From the NCBI GenBank assembly GCA_963082975.1, contig OY720344.1:868001-932000 (forward strand): a stretch of DNA of 64,000 nt. Direction: 5' to 3'. The position numbers and the translations under genes were made by a program. The DNA is from Labia minor (taxonomy: Eukaryota; Arthropoda; Insecta; Dermaptera; Spongiphoridae). Position 1 is the first letter of the stretch. Each line of letters starts with the position of its first letter. Shown here in pieces: positions 49,841-62,275 of this stretch. The notes beneath the pieces were generated by a model that had not been told where the DNA came from, ran no database searches, and saw nothing but the letters and a program-made list of their open reading frames with translations.

Positions 49841-50636
49841 ATGACTGCCAATCCGTTTTTAATGGATGACCTTAACTACGAAATGGAAACGACACCCATT
49901 CAACAAAGTTCAAATCCATTTCTTACTGGAATGGATTTTGTTACTACTGAATCACTAACAAATATTGGAAATGGAGCAGGCGGAGAAGGTGAAAATCCAT
50001 TTTTAAGCTCAATGATATTTGAAGATACTACTACTACTACTTCTACATCGGTAGCCGCCAATGTGCCACAAACTATATCCACAAATCCTTTTGCCAATTT
50101 TTCGTCTTCTGATTATTCTGAACCTGTAGATTTTTTTGGAGTAGTCGAAACAAAGACAAATGATTTTAATAATATTTTTCAACAACAGCATGAAGAAGAA
50201 GAAGAAGAAGAAGAAATGGCACCTAGTAATGAAGATGATTTTTTTGTAAAAACTGAATTAACTAAAAATGAACCGGAAGGTTTTTCTGAAGAGACGGCTG
50301 ATATTTTAAAAGTGTCAAAACCAAATAGACCACCTCCTCCTGCACCTATGCGCCCTCCTCCGCCTAGGCCAAACCCACCATCAAAAGAAACCAAAGATTT
50401 AATACTTAGTGTAACTGGAGCAATGGAAGCGACTTCGTCAAGTCTTTTGGATCGTCTTCAAGCAACGAGAACACCGTCCCCTACACCAATTCGAGATTTG
50501 CATAGTCCTAGTCCAACACCCGATTTAATGGGAGGCGATACTCCAGCATTTTCCGAAGAGTCAAATATTAATTTATTTGGCGAAGTAGATGTTGTAGAAG
50601 TTGTAGAAGAGTCTAATAAAGATCAGAAACAAGATG

Positions 50637-50668
<32 letters not shown>

Positions 50669-53600
50669 CCTACAGTTGCTAGTATTGTTTCTCCACCATC
50701 TCGACCTCCAAGACCTGCTCCACCACCAGCACGACCACCAATACCACCTCCATCTAGGTCAGTTCCTGCTCCAGTAGTCGCACCTTCAAATGATGATGAT
50801 CTCTTTGATATTTTCTCATCTGGAACAACTACAACAAAAAAAACTGAAAAAGTTACAACAAGCGATATTCTTGGATTATATAATGCAAAAGCTAAGCTAA
50901 ATGAAACCCCTCAACAAACATCTCTACTTGATGCTGAGCCAGAAGCATTTGTTGCTGTTGATTCCACAACTACAACAACTACAACAACAACAACAACAAA
51001 AAATATAAATTTAAATGAACCAATCGTTTCGGAATCGGAAGTAATCACTCCTTTTGGAGAATTAGTCAATTCAATGGCTGAATTTCCAGATAAAAATTCA
51101 CTACAAACCGAAATCATAGGAAATGAAACTATTATAGAAACAATATTGGATGAAACAAAATTAGAAGAGAGTATTGATGAAGCTAATAATAATCAAGAAG
51201 AAAACTTAACTGAGCCATTTGCAAAATCTACTTCCAATCAATCTGTTGTTGAAGCTATTAAAGAGGAACAAGAACACATTAATCAAAATGAAGAATTTCA
51301 ATTTAATGAAAGTGAACAACCAATAAATGAAATTTCAGATAATTCTTGGATCGTTGATAATGAACCTCAAATTTATAAAAATGATAATCCAATAAATAAT
51401 ATATTTGAAACGGAGATTGCTGATTATAAAAATGAAAATCAAAATCAAAATCAAATAATACCACAAATGGAATCAATTGAAACTGTTCCAGCCAATATAT
51501 TTGATGATGTTTCAGCGGCATTTGGAAATTCATCAGAAATAAAAACAGATGATTTTGATGCATTTGCAGCTAAATTTGAAAGTGCTGGTGATCAACAGAC
51601 ATCGGGAGATATATTTGATCCATTTGGTACAGGTGGTGATAGTGGTGGTGGTGGTGGCGGTAGTAGTGTCGGTCCCATTGGAGAAAGTGCAAATGGAGGT
51701 AAATTTTAATTTACTTATATATCATTTTATATTCTCATTTACTATATATACCAACGGTGATCAAACCGTGGCTCAATTAAAAAATTTAAGGTTATATCAC
51801 AATTTAGAATTTATTATATATATTAAAAAAAGTATAAACCATGATTCGATAAGGAATGTTTAAAAGTAATAGCGATTAGGAAAAAAGCAAAATTATAATG
51901 GGTTAATAGTAAACGCGAAGTAGATAGATTAGAATTGAGTAATAGCAGGAAAATAGTGACGAAAGTCATTAAGAACAAGAAAAGAGAAAGTCTAAAAAAT
52001 AGGATATTAAAAATGGAGGAAAGTAACCGCAAAAAGAATAGTAGAGATCTATAACTACATGGGAATTCAAAATATTAAAAAGGGTTAGACCTGACCTGAT
52101 TAGAGATGATAATTATAATAATTTAATAATTTAATAACAGACGAGGGCGATATTAAAAATATATGGAGGAACTATTTTGAAAAATTATTAAATTCGAAGC
52201 TAGGTAAATAATATATTAGATCAGAAACCTTAACCGTTAAGGTACACTCAGCAGAAATTAATCTCGAATGATAATGAGTATATATATATACAAAAAGAGA
52301 GAGAGAAATTTCTATTTATAGTTTAGTTTAATATCTAAAATGGATATTTATTTTTATTTTAAGCATGGGGTACTGGATTGGATTCAATGGGCGACACCAC
52401 CACTGGATTTGGTGGGGATGATGATTCATTTGATGCTTTCCTATCAATGAAAGCGCCGCCATCGGCTCAAGCAACCCCACAACACCGGCAACGGCAACCA
52501 TCTGGTGATTCGGATGAGGACAAGGATTTTACTGTTTTTATCAAGTAAGTTGAAACCAAATTAAAATTTATTATTCAATTTTTAAAATTAAAAGTGAAAA
52601 AATTAACAAAATTAAAAATAAACAACATTTTAGGCCAAAAACGGATGATCCAAATGGAATGGGATTATACAACGAAAATGAGACAGTTCCAGCATTAGCG
52701 CCCCCACCTAAGAGTCCTATGAACGCATTCAATGACACGTCTCGTTTTAATCCATTTGATAAGAGTCATCAAGAGGCGGCAACAACTGCAATAACTGATA
52801 AAGAACAAGTCACTGTTGATGAGCCCCAACAACAGTTTCAACGGACTGATTCTCAGGAGACGCCACCAACTCCACTTTTCGATGAGGACGTCTCTCAACC
52901 ACTGGAGGATTTCCCCCGCGCAACGATTGTCATTGATGGATGGGAGATGCAACTTCGACATCCAAATAAAAAGAAAATTACTGGTCAACGTTTCTGGAAG
53001 AAAGTCTATGTCCGACTTATTAGCCAAGGCGACTCCACTGTTGTTCATTTGTATAATACAAAAGAGGATAAAGACCCTTTTCAAGAATTACCTTTACAGC
53101 CATGCTATTCTATATCTGATATTAGTAAGCGTATTTTGCATTTTAATTATTCATTGATAATTCCAAATTATATATAATCATCTATATCTATATCTATATC
53201 TATATATTTCTATTTAAGGTGCACAACAATTTGATGCTTATGGCAAGATATTTACAGTTAAATTACAATATATATTTTATAAAGAACGACCAGGGGTTCG
53301 GCCAGGTCAAGTGACAAAAGCTGAACGTATTACCAATAAATTAAGCCAATTTGCAGCTTATGCAATACAAGGAGATTACCAAGGATGCAAGGAGTTTGGT
53401 AGCGATTTAAAAAAATTAGGTTTACCTGTTGAACATGCACCTCAGGTGAAAACAATATTATTTAAAAATATAAATATACATTTTTTAGTAGTGGTGAGTG
53501 AGGGTGTGTGTGTGCATACGTTTTGAATGTAAATGTGATGGATGCGGGATGCGTCATGATTTTTGTCTTATTTATTTTCTTTATTGAATGTTTCTTGGTT

Positions 53601-55898
53601 TATTGAAGGTGTCTCAATTACTTAAACTTGGCTCGCAAAATTATGAAGATATGAAACAGTTGAGTGTACTCGTTGAAGAAGCATTATTTAAAATTCCTGC
53701 ACACCGTGACAGAGCACTCAGTTATAAAACTGAAGAAGTACAAATTACAGCGGTTGATGAATTATATGTTGAACAGAACGCTTATGGCCAAGTGGAGAAA
53801 CAAATTGCGCGTGTTAGACTCTTCTTTCTTGGTTTCCTAGCAGGTATCTAACATAACAAACATATAAAATATAATTATATATTAGAATATTATAATTTTA
53901 ATAATAATTTATTATTAGGAATGCCCGATGTTGAATTAGGGGTTAATGATATGTGGCGACAAGGGAAAGAAGTTGTAGGCCGTCATGATATTATACCTGT
54001 TATTACAGAAGAATGGATTCGTTTAGAAAATGTGGAATTTCAAAGTTGTGTGCAACAGGACGAATATCAAAATACTAGAGTCATTAAGTAAGTAATACGA
54101 GTATTATATAGAAATTATATTATAAATATATAGGTATCTTTTTATCATCTCTGTTGTCTCTGTTGTTGTTGCCGCCGTCGTTGTTCTTGTTCTTGACAGC
54201 ACATTTCTCCAAATATTCCCATTCCTATTCCCATTCCTTCTATTTTCTTGCATCTCTCTTTTTGCTAAGTCTATTTTTTTTTTTTTTTTTTTTTTTTTTT
54301 GTATAGAAAAGAAACATAACAATTGTGTGTGAATCAATTATAAATAAATATATATATGTGTGTGTGTGTGTGTGTGTATATTTGTTTCTAGGTTTAAACC
54401 TCCTGATGCTTGTTATTTAGAATTATTTCGTTTTCGTATTCGTCCACCAAAAAATCGTGAATTACCATTACAAGTCAAAGCAGTCATGTGTGTTACTGGT
54501 AATAAAGTGGAATTGAAAGCAGATGTACTTGTGCCAGGTTTTTCAAGTAGAAAATTAGGACAAATTCCATGTGAAGATATTATGATCCGATTTCCAATTC
54601 CTGAATGTTGGATTTATTTATTCCGCGTAGAAAAACATTTCAGATATGGCTCCGTTAAATCAACGCATAGAAGGTATTTATTTACTATAATATATTTATT
54701 TATTTATTTATTTATTAAAAAATTAAATAATAAATGATAACAATACAATTTTATTTTACATTTCCAGAACTGGCAAAGTGAAAGGAATTGAAAGATTTTT
54801 GGGTGCTGTAGAAACGCTTGACCAATCGTTAATGGAAGTGACAAGTGGCCAGGCGAAATATGAACATCAGCATAGGGCGATTGTATGGCGAATGGCAAGA
54901 CTCCCTAAAGAGGGCCAAGGGGCATATACAACTCATACCCTCGTATGTAGAATGAATTTAACCTCTTATGATCAAATACCCGAACAGCTTGCTGAATATT
55001 GCTATGTAGAATTTACAATGCCAGCGACACAAGTGTCTCATATGACTGTCAGAAGTGTTTCACTTCAAAATGGGGCAAAAGATGATCCTCCGGAAAAATA
55101 TGTTAGATATTTGGCCCGGCATGAATACAGGTAAGTCATTTTTTTTTGTTTTTTTTGTTTTTTTTGTTTTGTTTACGTCGATATTGTGGTCGATTGTGAA
55201 CAAATGCGGCACCCATCTTGCATAAAACTTTCTCTCAGACCCAAGTGATCATTCAAAATTGAAACCACTGGCGGGGGGGGGGGGGCATGATGGGAGATGC
55301 CTATGCCTTCCACAATTTCTCTCCATTTCAATCTCAGATATTGTGAATTTTTTCAATTGTTTCGGGCGTCCATATAACTGAAACAAACCAAGGCTAAACT
55401 TGACATTATCAATTTCAATGGTAAAGGAGCAGTGTCGCCAAAGAGACGGGAAATTCCAATAGTCACCGACTTATTGACATACCCTCGTATATTGATAACA
55501 ACAACTATAACTATAAATTTAGCAGCTTCTATAATTTTTATTTTCTTATTCTTAATCATTTTAATAGTTAATTGACCATTAAAGTTGACAGATGTCACTT
55601 GCTTGATTTTATGACCATACCAAATCTTCTATTAGAGGGATTTTTAGCCGGTATCTTTACCTTAACTAAATATATATATATATATATAATGTTTATAAAG
55701 TCTAAACGATATTGATATTTATATTTATAATTTAAAATATAATAAATATTTGTTTCTAGGGTGGGTATTGAACATACGCAAGGCGAAGGTCCCGGGGCAT
55801 ACATTTCAGCAACAATCACATCCAAACCTGCTGATATTCCAATTACCGAAGAGCCTGCAGAAACTAAAGAGTCGGACAGCGATTCAGATTCCAACTAA
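49841..55898 (+). CDS. stnB: Stoned B / stonin, second cistron of the stoned mRNA
   Basis: Nine exons: 49841-51698, 52364-52544, 52634-53124, 53219-53445, 53609-53843, 53919-54087, 54392-54673, 54768-55130, 55760-55898, giving 1,314 residues. Stonins are endocytic adaptors that recover synaptotagmin during synaptic vesicle recycling. The first exon encodes a long disordered region: NPF motifs at residues 4, 25, 52 and 82 (a fifth, RFNPFD, in exon 3), which in flies bind EH domains; two proline-rich blocks (near 165 and 285); poly-Gln (CAA repeats 50637-50668) and poly-Thr; and FDPFGTG near its end. The stonin homology domain follows (around residue 720-840: WEMQLRHPNKKKITGQRFWK). The mu-homology domain (about 845-1290) includes LPVEHAP, FFLGFLAGMPDVELGVNDMW and FRFRIRPP. 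The tail is acidic (ESDSDSDSN). The length is close to Drosophila Stoned B. Confidence 0.95.
51880..52200 (+). pseudogene. LINE fragment upstream of reverse transcriptase
   Basis: The plus strand ends with ITDEGDIKNIWRNYFEKLLN, the typical segment just before the reverse transcriptase core in non-LTR elements. It is preceded by a decayed Lys/Arg-rich region with KKNSRDL. It lies in stnB intron 1. Confidence 0.7.
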
Positions 55899-56618
55899 AG
55901 ACAATACTACGTTTAATTATTATTTTTTTAAAAATAAGATTATTTTATTTTTTATTATTTATTTGTAAAATAATAAATCATAATATAATAAATATAAGAA
56001 TAATCATTTATTTATATTTTTAAAATAATTGATTGGATAAAAATATTTAAAAAAAATGATAGTAAATAGGATTATTCAAAATATAAATGTAGGTTTTTAT
56101 TTTTTATTATTTTAAATAACGATCAATTTGTATCCGAGAATGAATTGTTTTTTTTTTTTTATTTTATTTAATATTATAATGCAAATTGTTTTAATAAAAG
56201 CACAATAAATGGGTAATAAGATATATATAATAAAATTAAAAAAAAAAAACATCATACGATTTCATATCAAAAAAAAAAAAACAAAAAAAAAAATCCAATG
56301 AAATTGGAAATGTTTTAATAATTTTTCTGTTATATATTTAGTTTAATTGTATTTTTCACGACTCATTATTTAGTGTGTCGTGATTGCAGCAGTTTACCAA
56401 AGACATTCAACTACTACTATATATACTATTAAAAATTACAAAAAAAAAAAAAATAAATAAATAAATATATATATATATATATAGTCAGTCAATTGTTTAC
56501 ATGCTTTAGATTAAGAAAATATTAAAAATAGTAATCATAATAATACATACATAATATACGATATAAAGAAATGTTGTTTAAATAATTTAAAATTTTTTAA
56601 TATAAATATATCAAACAC

Positions 56619-56655
<37 letters not shown>

Positions 56656-57183
56656 GAGGCTTAGAAGTACTTAAAATTTAGATTAATTTTTAATTTCATT
56701 TTTATTTTAAAGTTAATTTTTTTTTCTTTGTTGCACCTAATATTAATGGGTTAACAAGAAGAAGAAAAAAAATTGGAGTGAAATCTAGTCAACTGTATAT
56801 AAAAATGAATAATATTTTTATAAAAATTACTATATAGAAAGAAAATATATATATATATATTATATTAAAATGTATTGTGAGACCAGCACAGTATTGACAC
56901 ACGCCAGGCAAACTATGATATTTAATCTCATTTAGTTATGAATTATGAACAAAAAGACAAAATATCATTAGAAAAATATTATTTTATTGGTAAATATATA
57001 AAATAATAATATAATTAGTGAATGTATTAATATAGATAGACAGATAGCATAAGTATTATTTTTATACATTATATTTAATTTTAAAGAAAAATAATTATTT
57101 TCTTTAATTTTTATTAATTTTATAAGGAATTTATATTATATAACATTCATATAATGTAGTATATAAGATATATTACTTAGAAA

Positions 57184-57214
<31 letters not shown>

Positions 57215-57806
57215 CTTTTTATTTTTATATATGTAACTATAGTTATATAAACTAAAAAAATTTATTCAAATTTAGGGGGATTTTTTTTTAGTTTTTTTAT
57301 TTATATAAATATATTTATTATCAATGCTGTAAATAGGCCAGGGACAAAATTGATGTGCAAAAATAGTGTGTATAATAATAGAAATAATTACCATAGATAT
57401 ATTATATTAACATAAAACTATTATTATTTTTAATTTAAAAAAAAAAAAAACACATCCGTGAATTTAGATTCTGTGCCATACGGAACAATTAAATAATAAA
57501 TAATAAATAATAAATAACTTAAATAATATAAATAAATTGCATATTTCACAAATATTAAAATTTTAATTTAAAAAGAAAAACACATTCTTATAATAATATA
57601 AGAAAAAAAAAAAAAAAAAAAAATAGGCCATCTTAAAGTGATATATTCAGTAGAAAAATTAATATTTGAGAATAAATATAAATATTATATATTTATATTT
57701 AATAATATATCGATAATTTAAATAATATTTTATAAATTAAAAATATAAATATTGTTCAATATAATATATTATGTTCTTCCTTGTTTTTTAATTAAATTTG
57801 TTTTTG

Positions 57807-57838
<32 letters not shown>

Positions 57839-58309
57839 TAATTATGACGAGTAATATATATATATATATACATTTAGGTACATATGGTTGGTTGTTAAAG
57901 ATTAAATGAAATAATTTAAAAAAAAAAAAAAAAAAAATTTGTTTTAAATTTAAATGAAAATTACTTATATTGAAATTTTATAAATCCATAACATTAAAAA
58001 AAGAAAAAAAAAGAGGAAGATTAAAATTAATATGATTTGTGGAAACATTCGGTTTAAAGATTTATTTTTTTTTTTCTTTTGAAACTGAAATGATTCATTT
58101 ATGAATATTAATTTATACAAAAATTCAATCTCTTTTTTCTTAAAAAAAAAGAATAATTCTATTAAAAAATATAACAAAGTTAAGATAATAATAAAAAGGG
58201 TTAACTTTTTATAAATTTATATTCATAAATGAATCATTTCATTTTCAAAAGAAAAATAATTATAATATTATTTTAAAATTTAATTAATTTATTTATACAT
58301 GTTATTACC

Positions 58310-58341
<32 letters not shown>

Positions 58342-59330
58342 GTATTACTTTTGTCTTATTCTTATATATAATATTTATATATTCTATATTAAATGTATAA
58401 ATGTAATTATATTATGTTATATTATATAATTAAAAAATAATATATACAATATATATTTATATATAATATAATATAATAAATTTAAATAAATTAATGTAAA
58501 CATTGTTGATATTATTGATTTAAAATAATTGTTAATTTCTAATGTTGGACCATGGAATCAAATTCCCATTTCTACCCGAAACTTCGAACATTCTATTCTT
58601 CTTATATTTATGTATCGATAAAGAATATATAATTTTTTTATTCTATAAATACTATTACATACATACATATATATCAATCAATCTATCGCTATCTATAAAT
58701 ATAAATAAATAAAAATAAATAAATAATACATATTTTGAATTTATTAATTTTTATTTTGCTTCTCGGATACAAATTGTAAAATTACTAATAAAAAAAAAAA
58801 AAAAAAAAAAAATAATTAAATTAAAATAGAATACATTTACATATATATAATATAATATATGTATATGATTTATTAAACGAAAGTTGTAATTAGTGAACAA
58901 TTATTAATGTGAAGAAAATATATATATATATATATATATATCAAATTCAATGTTTAGCTTGTAGATGATGGTTATATTATAAATAAATAAATAAATAAAT
59001 ATATATATATTATATAATTATATTATAATTATTATAGTATATATTCTGATCTTAATACATTTTATTTTATATAATATATTTATTATATTTGATTTAATTG
59101 TTTCAATTTTGTTTTATATTTGTGTATTTAAATAAAAAAATATTATATTAATAGTGTAATCATGTATTTGTTAGAAATATTAAAAATTGTATAAAATCGC
59201 CACTTGTTTGAAATGGACAAAAAAAAAAAAAAATAAATAAATATTATAAATAAATAAATTAAATTGATGATATTCTTATGTTTGTTTTGTTTTTTGTTTG
59301 GTCTGAGGTTTTTTCTCTTATCATTATTTC
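55899..59330. other. stoned 3' flank and AT-rich intergenic
   Basis: Several AATAAA hexamers (for example 55969 and 55986) follow the stnB stop, so the poly(A) site probably lies near here. Beyond are TA, AAT and poly-A/T tracts and the inverted repeat at 58072-58256. No gene is seen. Confidence 0.5.
58072..58256. repeat. long inverted repeat, ~45-bp arms
   Basis: The left arm 58072-58116 and right arm 58211-58256 are reverse complements with few mismatches. Both contain TTCTTTTGAAA, TGAAATGATTCATTTATGAA and TTAATTTAT or their complements. The spacer is about 95 bp of AT-rich DNA. It is probably a foldback element. No relation to the 6420-6612 arms is visible. Confidence 0.65.
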
Positions 59331-59334
59331 TAGA

Positions 59335-59475
59335 CTGATGCTTCCACAGAAGAAGTACGCGTGCAACAAACCAGAACTTTACATAACAAATTTAAAATGC
59401 AAAAAGTGTGTGCGAGAATGGTACCTAAAATTCTCACGATTGAACAAAAAGAAACTCACAAAAAAGTTTGGCCTG
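59335..59475 (+). pseudogene. mariner transposase fragment
   Basis: The plus strand reads EEVRVQQTRTLHNKFKMQKV, then CARMVPKILTIEQKETHKK. HNKFKMQKVCARMVPKILT is typical of the region before the catalytic domain of mariner transposases. Nothing else of the gene is present, and LINE sequence on the other strand follows directly. Confidence 0.75.
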
Positions 59476-59479
59476 TCTT

Positions 59480-59840
59480 AACGGAAAAATGTGTTCTAAT
59501 GTTGATCGATTTGGCCTGAACCCGCATTGATATTCTCTACTAATATTTCCTCTCCATATGATCGTAATTTTAATAAAATAATATTCGAGAAAATCTTATA
59601 CGATGTCGTCAAAAGAGAAATTCTCCTGTAGTCTCCTGTCCATTGGGTTTAATAACCCATCTAAAAGAGTGAGATAATAACTGCCTCCAGGAGAATGAAA
59701 CAACTCCATTGTGCATACACTCTACTAAGGAATTTCCTCCATATTTGAATAAATCTGCCTAAATCCCATCTATTCCCGCTGCTTTATTATTTTTAAATTT
59801 TCCCATTATCATTACTAAAATCATGTAATATCTGTTATTA
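59480..59840 (-). pseudogene. LINE reverse transcriptase fragment
   Basis: The minus strand starts KAAGIDGI (about 59790-59765), then ADLFKYGGNSLVE, and after decayed sequence reaches SMRVQAKS with the QCGFRP coding motif in another frame (about 59525). This is the N-terminal half of the reverse transcriptase domain. Stops and frameshifts make it inactive. Confidence 0.7.
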
Positions 59841-60599
59841 TTAAAAATTATATTTTTTCAATAACATAGCATCATTTCCTTAGAAATTATAATATTCATA
59901 ATATTTTGGGCAAAATGGTACTTTTTTAAATGCAAATGTAAAATATATTTATTATATATCATTTACTTCCATTTTTTATTCTAAAAACGAATCAATTCAT
60001 ATTTCATCAAAATATTTTAATTTTTAAAGTTAAATAAAAGTTGATTCCACCCCAATCGGAGTGTCGTACAACTTATTTAAATACAAATGATACATTTATT
60101 TATTATATATCATAAACATGTAAAAAAAAATAATTTTTCATCAAAAATATCAATAATATAAATTTTTCATATTTTTATTATGTAAAATGAAAAAATTTAT
60201 TATTTATTTTTAAAAATTTCATTTTTTATTTTCACCGTCAAAATTATGAAAAGTTGGCGGACGATGATCCATTGGGGGTAAAAACTTGGCTCAGCGGTCG
60301 GACACGAAAAATGTAAAAAAATGTAAAAATATATAAAAAAAAAATTACTTTTTCATCAAAAATTGTTGTATATTTAAATTTAGTCTTATATAAATTAATA
60401 TGAAGTTAGCTAATCCTCCTGGCGTAGTTATTCCAAGTACTCGAAGCGCTTCAAGCAGCCGACATGCCTACTTGCAGTCCTTGCAGTCAAGGTCACATGA
60501 CACTCTTTCATCGATTAAATGCTGTGCAATCAAGAAGCAAGCATACACTCATTTACTCTTATGCTCATTTATATAATTTATTCACTAGGTGTGAAGAGC

Positions 60600-60815
60600 A
60601 CCGAAGGCGCTCCGCCCCCTGTTGTACCCCCCCCCCCCCGAGTGGTACATAGTATTTGGTGGTTGGAAGTAGTAAAAGGTTTTCATCCATTTTGTTTCAA
60701 TCAGTATACTCGTATTACATAAAACATTCATTTCTTTTTGTATGTTTATTTTAAATATATTTTAAATTAATCAGTAAATTAATTATATATTATTATTATT
60801 ATTATTATTGTATGT
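60600..60815 (+). repeat. dispersed repeat, copy 2
   Basis: Matches 26190-26378: a GC-rich head with a C homopolymer (60629-60640), TAGTATTTG, AAAGGTTTTCATCCATTTTG, TTTCAATC, then TAAATTAATTATATATTATT. An extra segment of about 25 bp near 60703-60730 separates the copies. LINE sequence follows, as at copy 1. Confidence 0.6.
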
Positions 60816-60824
60816 TGTTATATT

Positions 60825-61400
60825 TATCTATCTATCTCTGTGACTCTAAGGAACTCGAAAGTTCTTGGCCGCAGCAACCACATTTCTCCAAGTGTCCCTA
60901 TCCTGAGCCCTTGTCCCATCTCTCTTACGTCCCTTCCTATGCGTCCTTGGTTTTCCAAGCGGACGTTTTTCATTCGGTCTCCCCACCAATATCTTTTTCC
61001 TCTCCCATTCTAGCCACGTGCCGTGCCTATCGCAGCATTTTCCCTTTTATAACCCTAACTATATCTAGAGATGCATAGAGGTCATGCAATTCCTTATTAT
61101 GCAGTCTCCGCTATTCCCCGGTGACCTCATCTTTCTTTGGCCAATAAATGCTGGAAAGAATACTCTGAATCTACTCTCATCTCCCAGGGTCATAGACCAT
61201 GCGTCCCACCCATATAATACAACAGGCAGGCAAAATAATTGGATTATATATTTTAATTTTGATTCCTTTTGATAATAATTTTGATGTGAGATAAGCCTCT
61301 TTACTGCATGATAACATGCGTTTCCCGATTTCAACCTCGATTTAAATTCTTCTCAAATATTATTATCCTTCCTGATTACATTCAATTTTTCTACATATTC
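60825..61400 (-). pseudogene. LINE 3' half, degenerate
   Basis: The minus strand contains SGNACYHAVKRLISHQ, then LPVVLYGWDAWSMTLGDESR, then RNCMTSMHL, all recognisable as the reverse transcriptase C-terminal region of an arthropod non-LTR family. The downstream part (61060-60850) is frameshifted and ends with GAACTTTCGAGTTCC, GAGTCACAGAGATAG and a GATA microsatellite tail (60828-60838). These are the same 3' features as the fragment at 33836-34035. Confidence 0.8.
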
Positions 61401-62275
61401 AAATTCTACATTTTGTATATTAAGATTTTGTTACTAAATATTTTTTCTTATCACTATTAATTTCAATCTGAATTAGAAGAAAATTATAAATTACCTCCTC
61501 ATACGATTTTCAAAATGCCGGAAACACAAATAATAATAATAATAATAATGTTTGTTTGTGTTATTTTATTGTATTGTCATCCAGAATACATAACTCTGAA
61601 AAGTTTCAGAGCGATTGGATGACTGGAAGTGGTCGAAATTTCGATTGCAAGATTTGATCCGAACAGATAAATAAACAAACAAGAAAGCAAGCTAAGAAAA
61701 ACGTGGTAAAAAGGACCTTGGCCAAAGATACTTCGGATTTGCTATTTCAGTTCAAGAAAAAAGATATTCAAGGGTTTTTTTTTTTTTGGTTGTGACAAAA
61801 GTTGGAATAAGAATTTATTGAAATTTTAAAGTGTATTTAGAAAAAAATTGAAACTATGAATTTACCAGAAATATATATTTTTTTAAGTTCTAAAACATCT
61901 TATTTTAACTGATTTGAATATTTTTAATTATTATAATATATTATTATAAATTATTAATTTAAAAATCGAGAACAAACCATTCATGGGTTCTCTTTATTAA
62001 AAATATTCTTAATTATTTAAATTTTTACAAATTTGTATTAATTTTTGAGACTAAAATTGTAAGAGAAACCATATAATAAATATTATATAGATATATTATA
62101 TAAGAATTTATTTTTATATTATATATATAAAGAATATAGGAAAAGATATTGGATTGAATAAGGAAAATAAAATAAATTCACAAATTTATTAATATTCAAT
62201 CAATTATTATTATTAATATTAATTAAGATATACATTACAAATATTAAATACAATCGTCATTTTTTAAATAAAACT
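61401..62275. other. repeat-derived and AT-rich intergenic
   Basis: 61500-61760 is mildly GC-richer and contains TGAAAAGTTTCAGAGCGATT and AACAGATAAATAAACAAACA, phrases that look like non-coding transposon sequence. The rest to 62275 is AT-rich and should include the 3' UTR of the minus-strand gene. Confidence 0.4.

Noticed and set aside
60464..60722. Cys/Pro-rich short frames
   Set aside because: They fall on the dispersed repeat and its poly-C run; repeat-derived.
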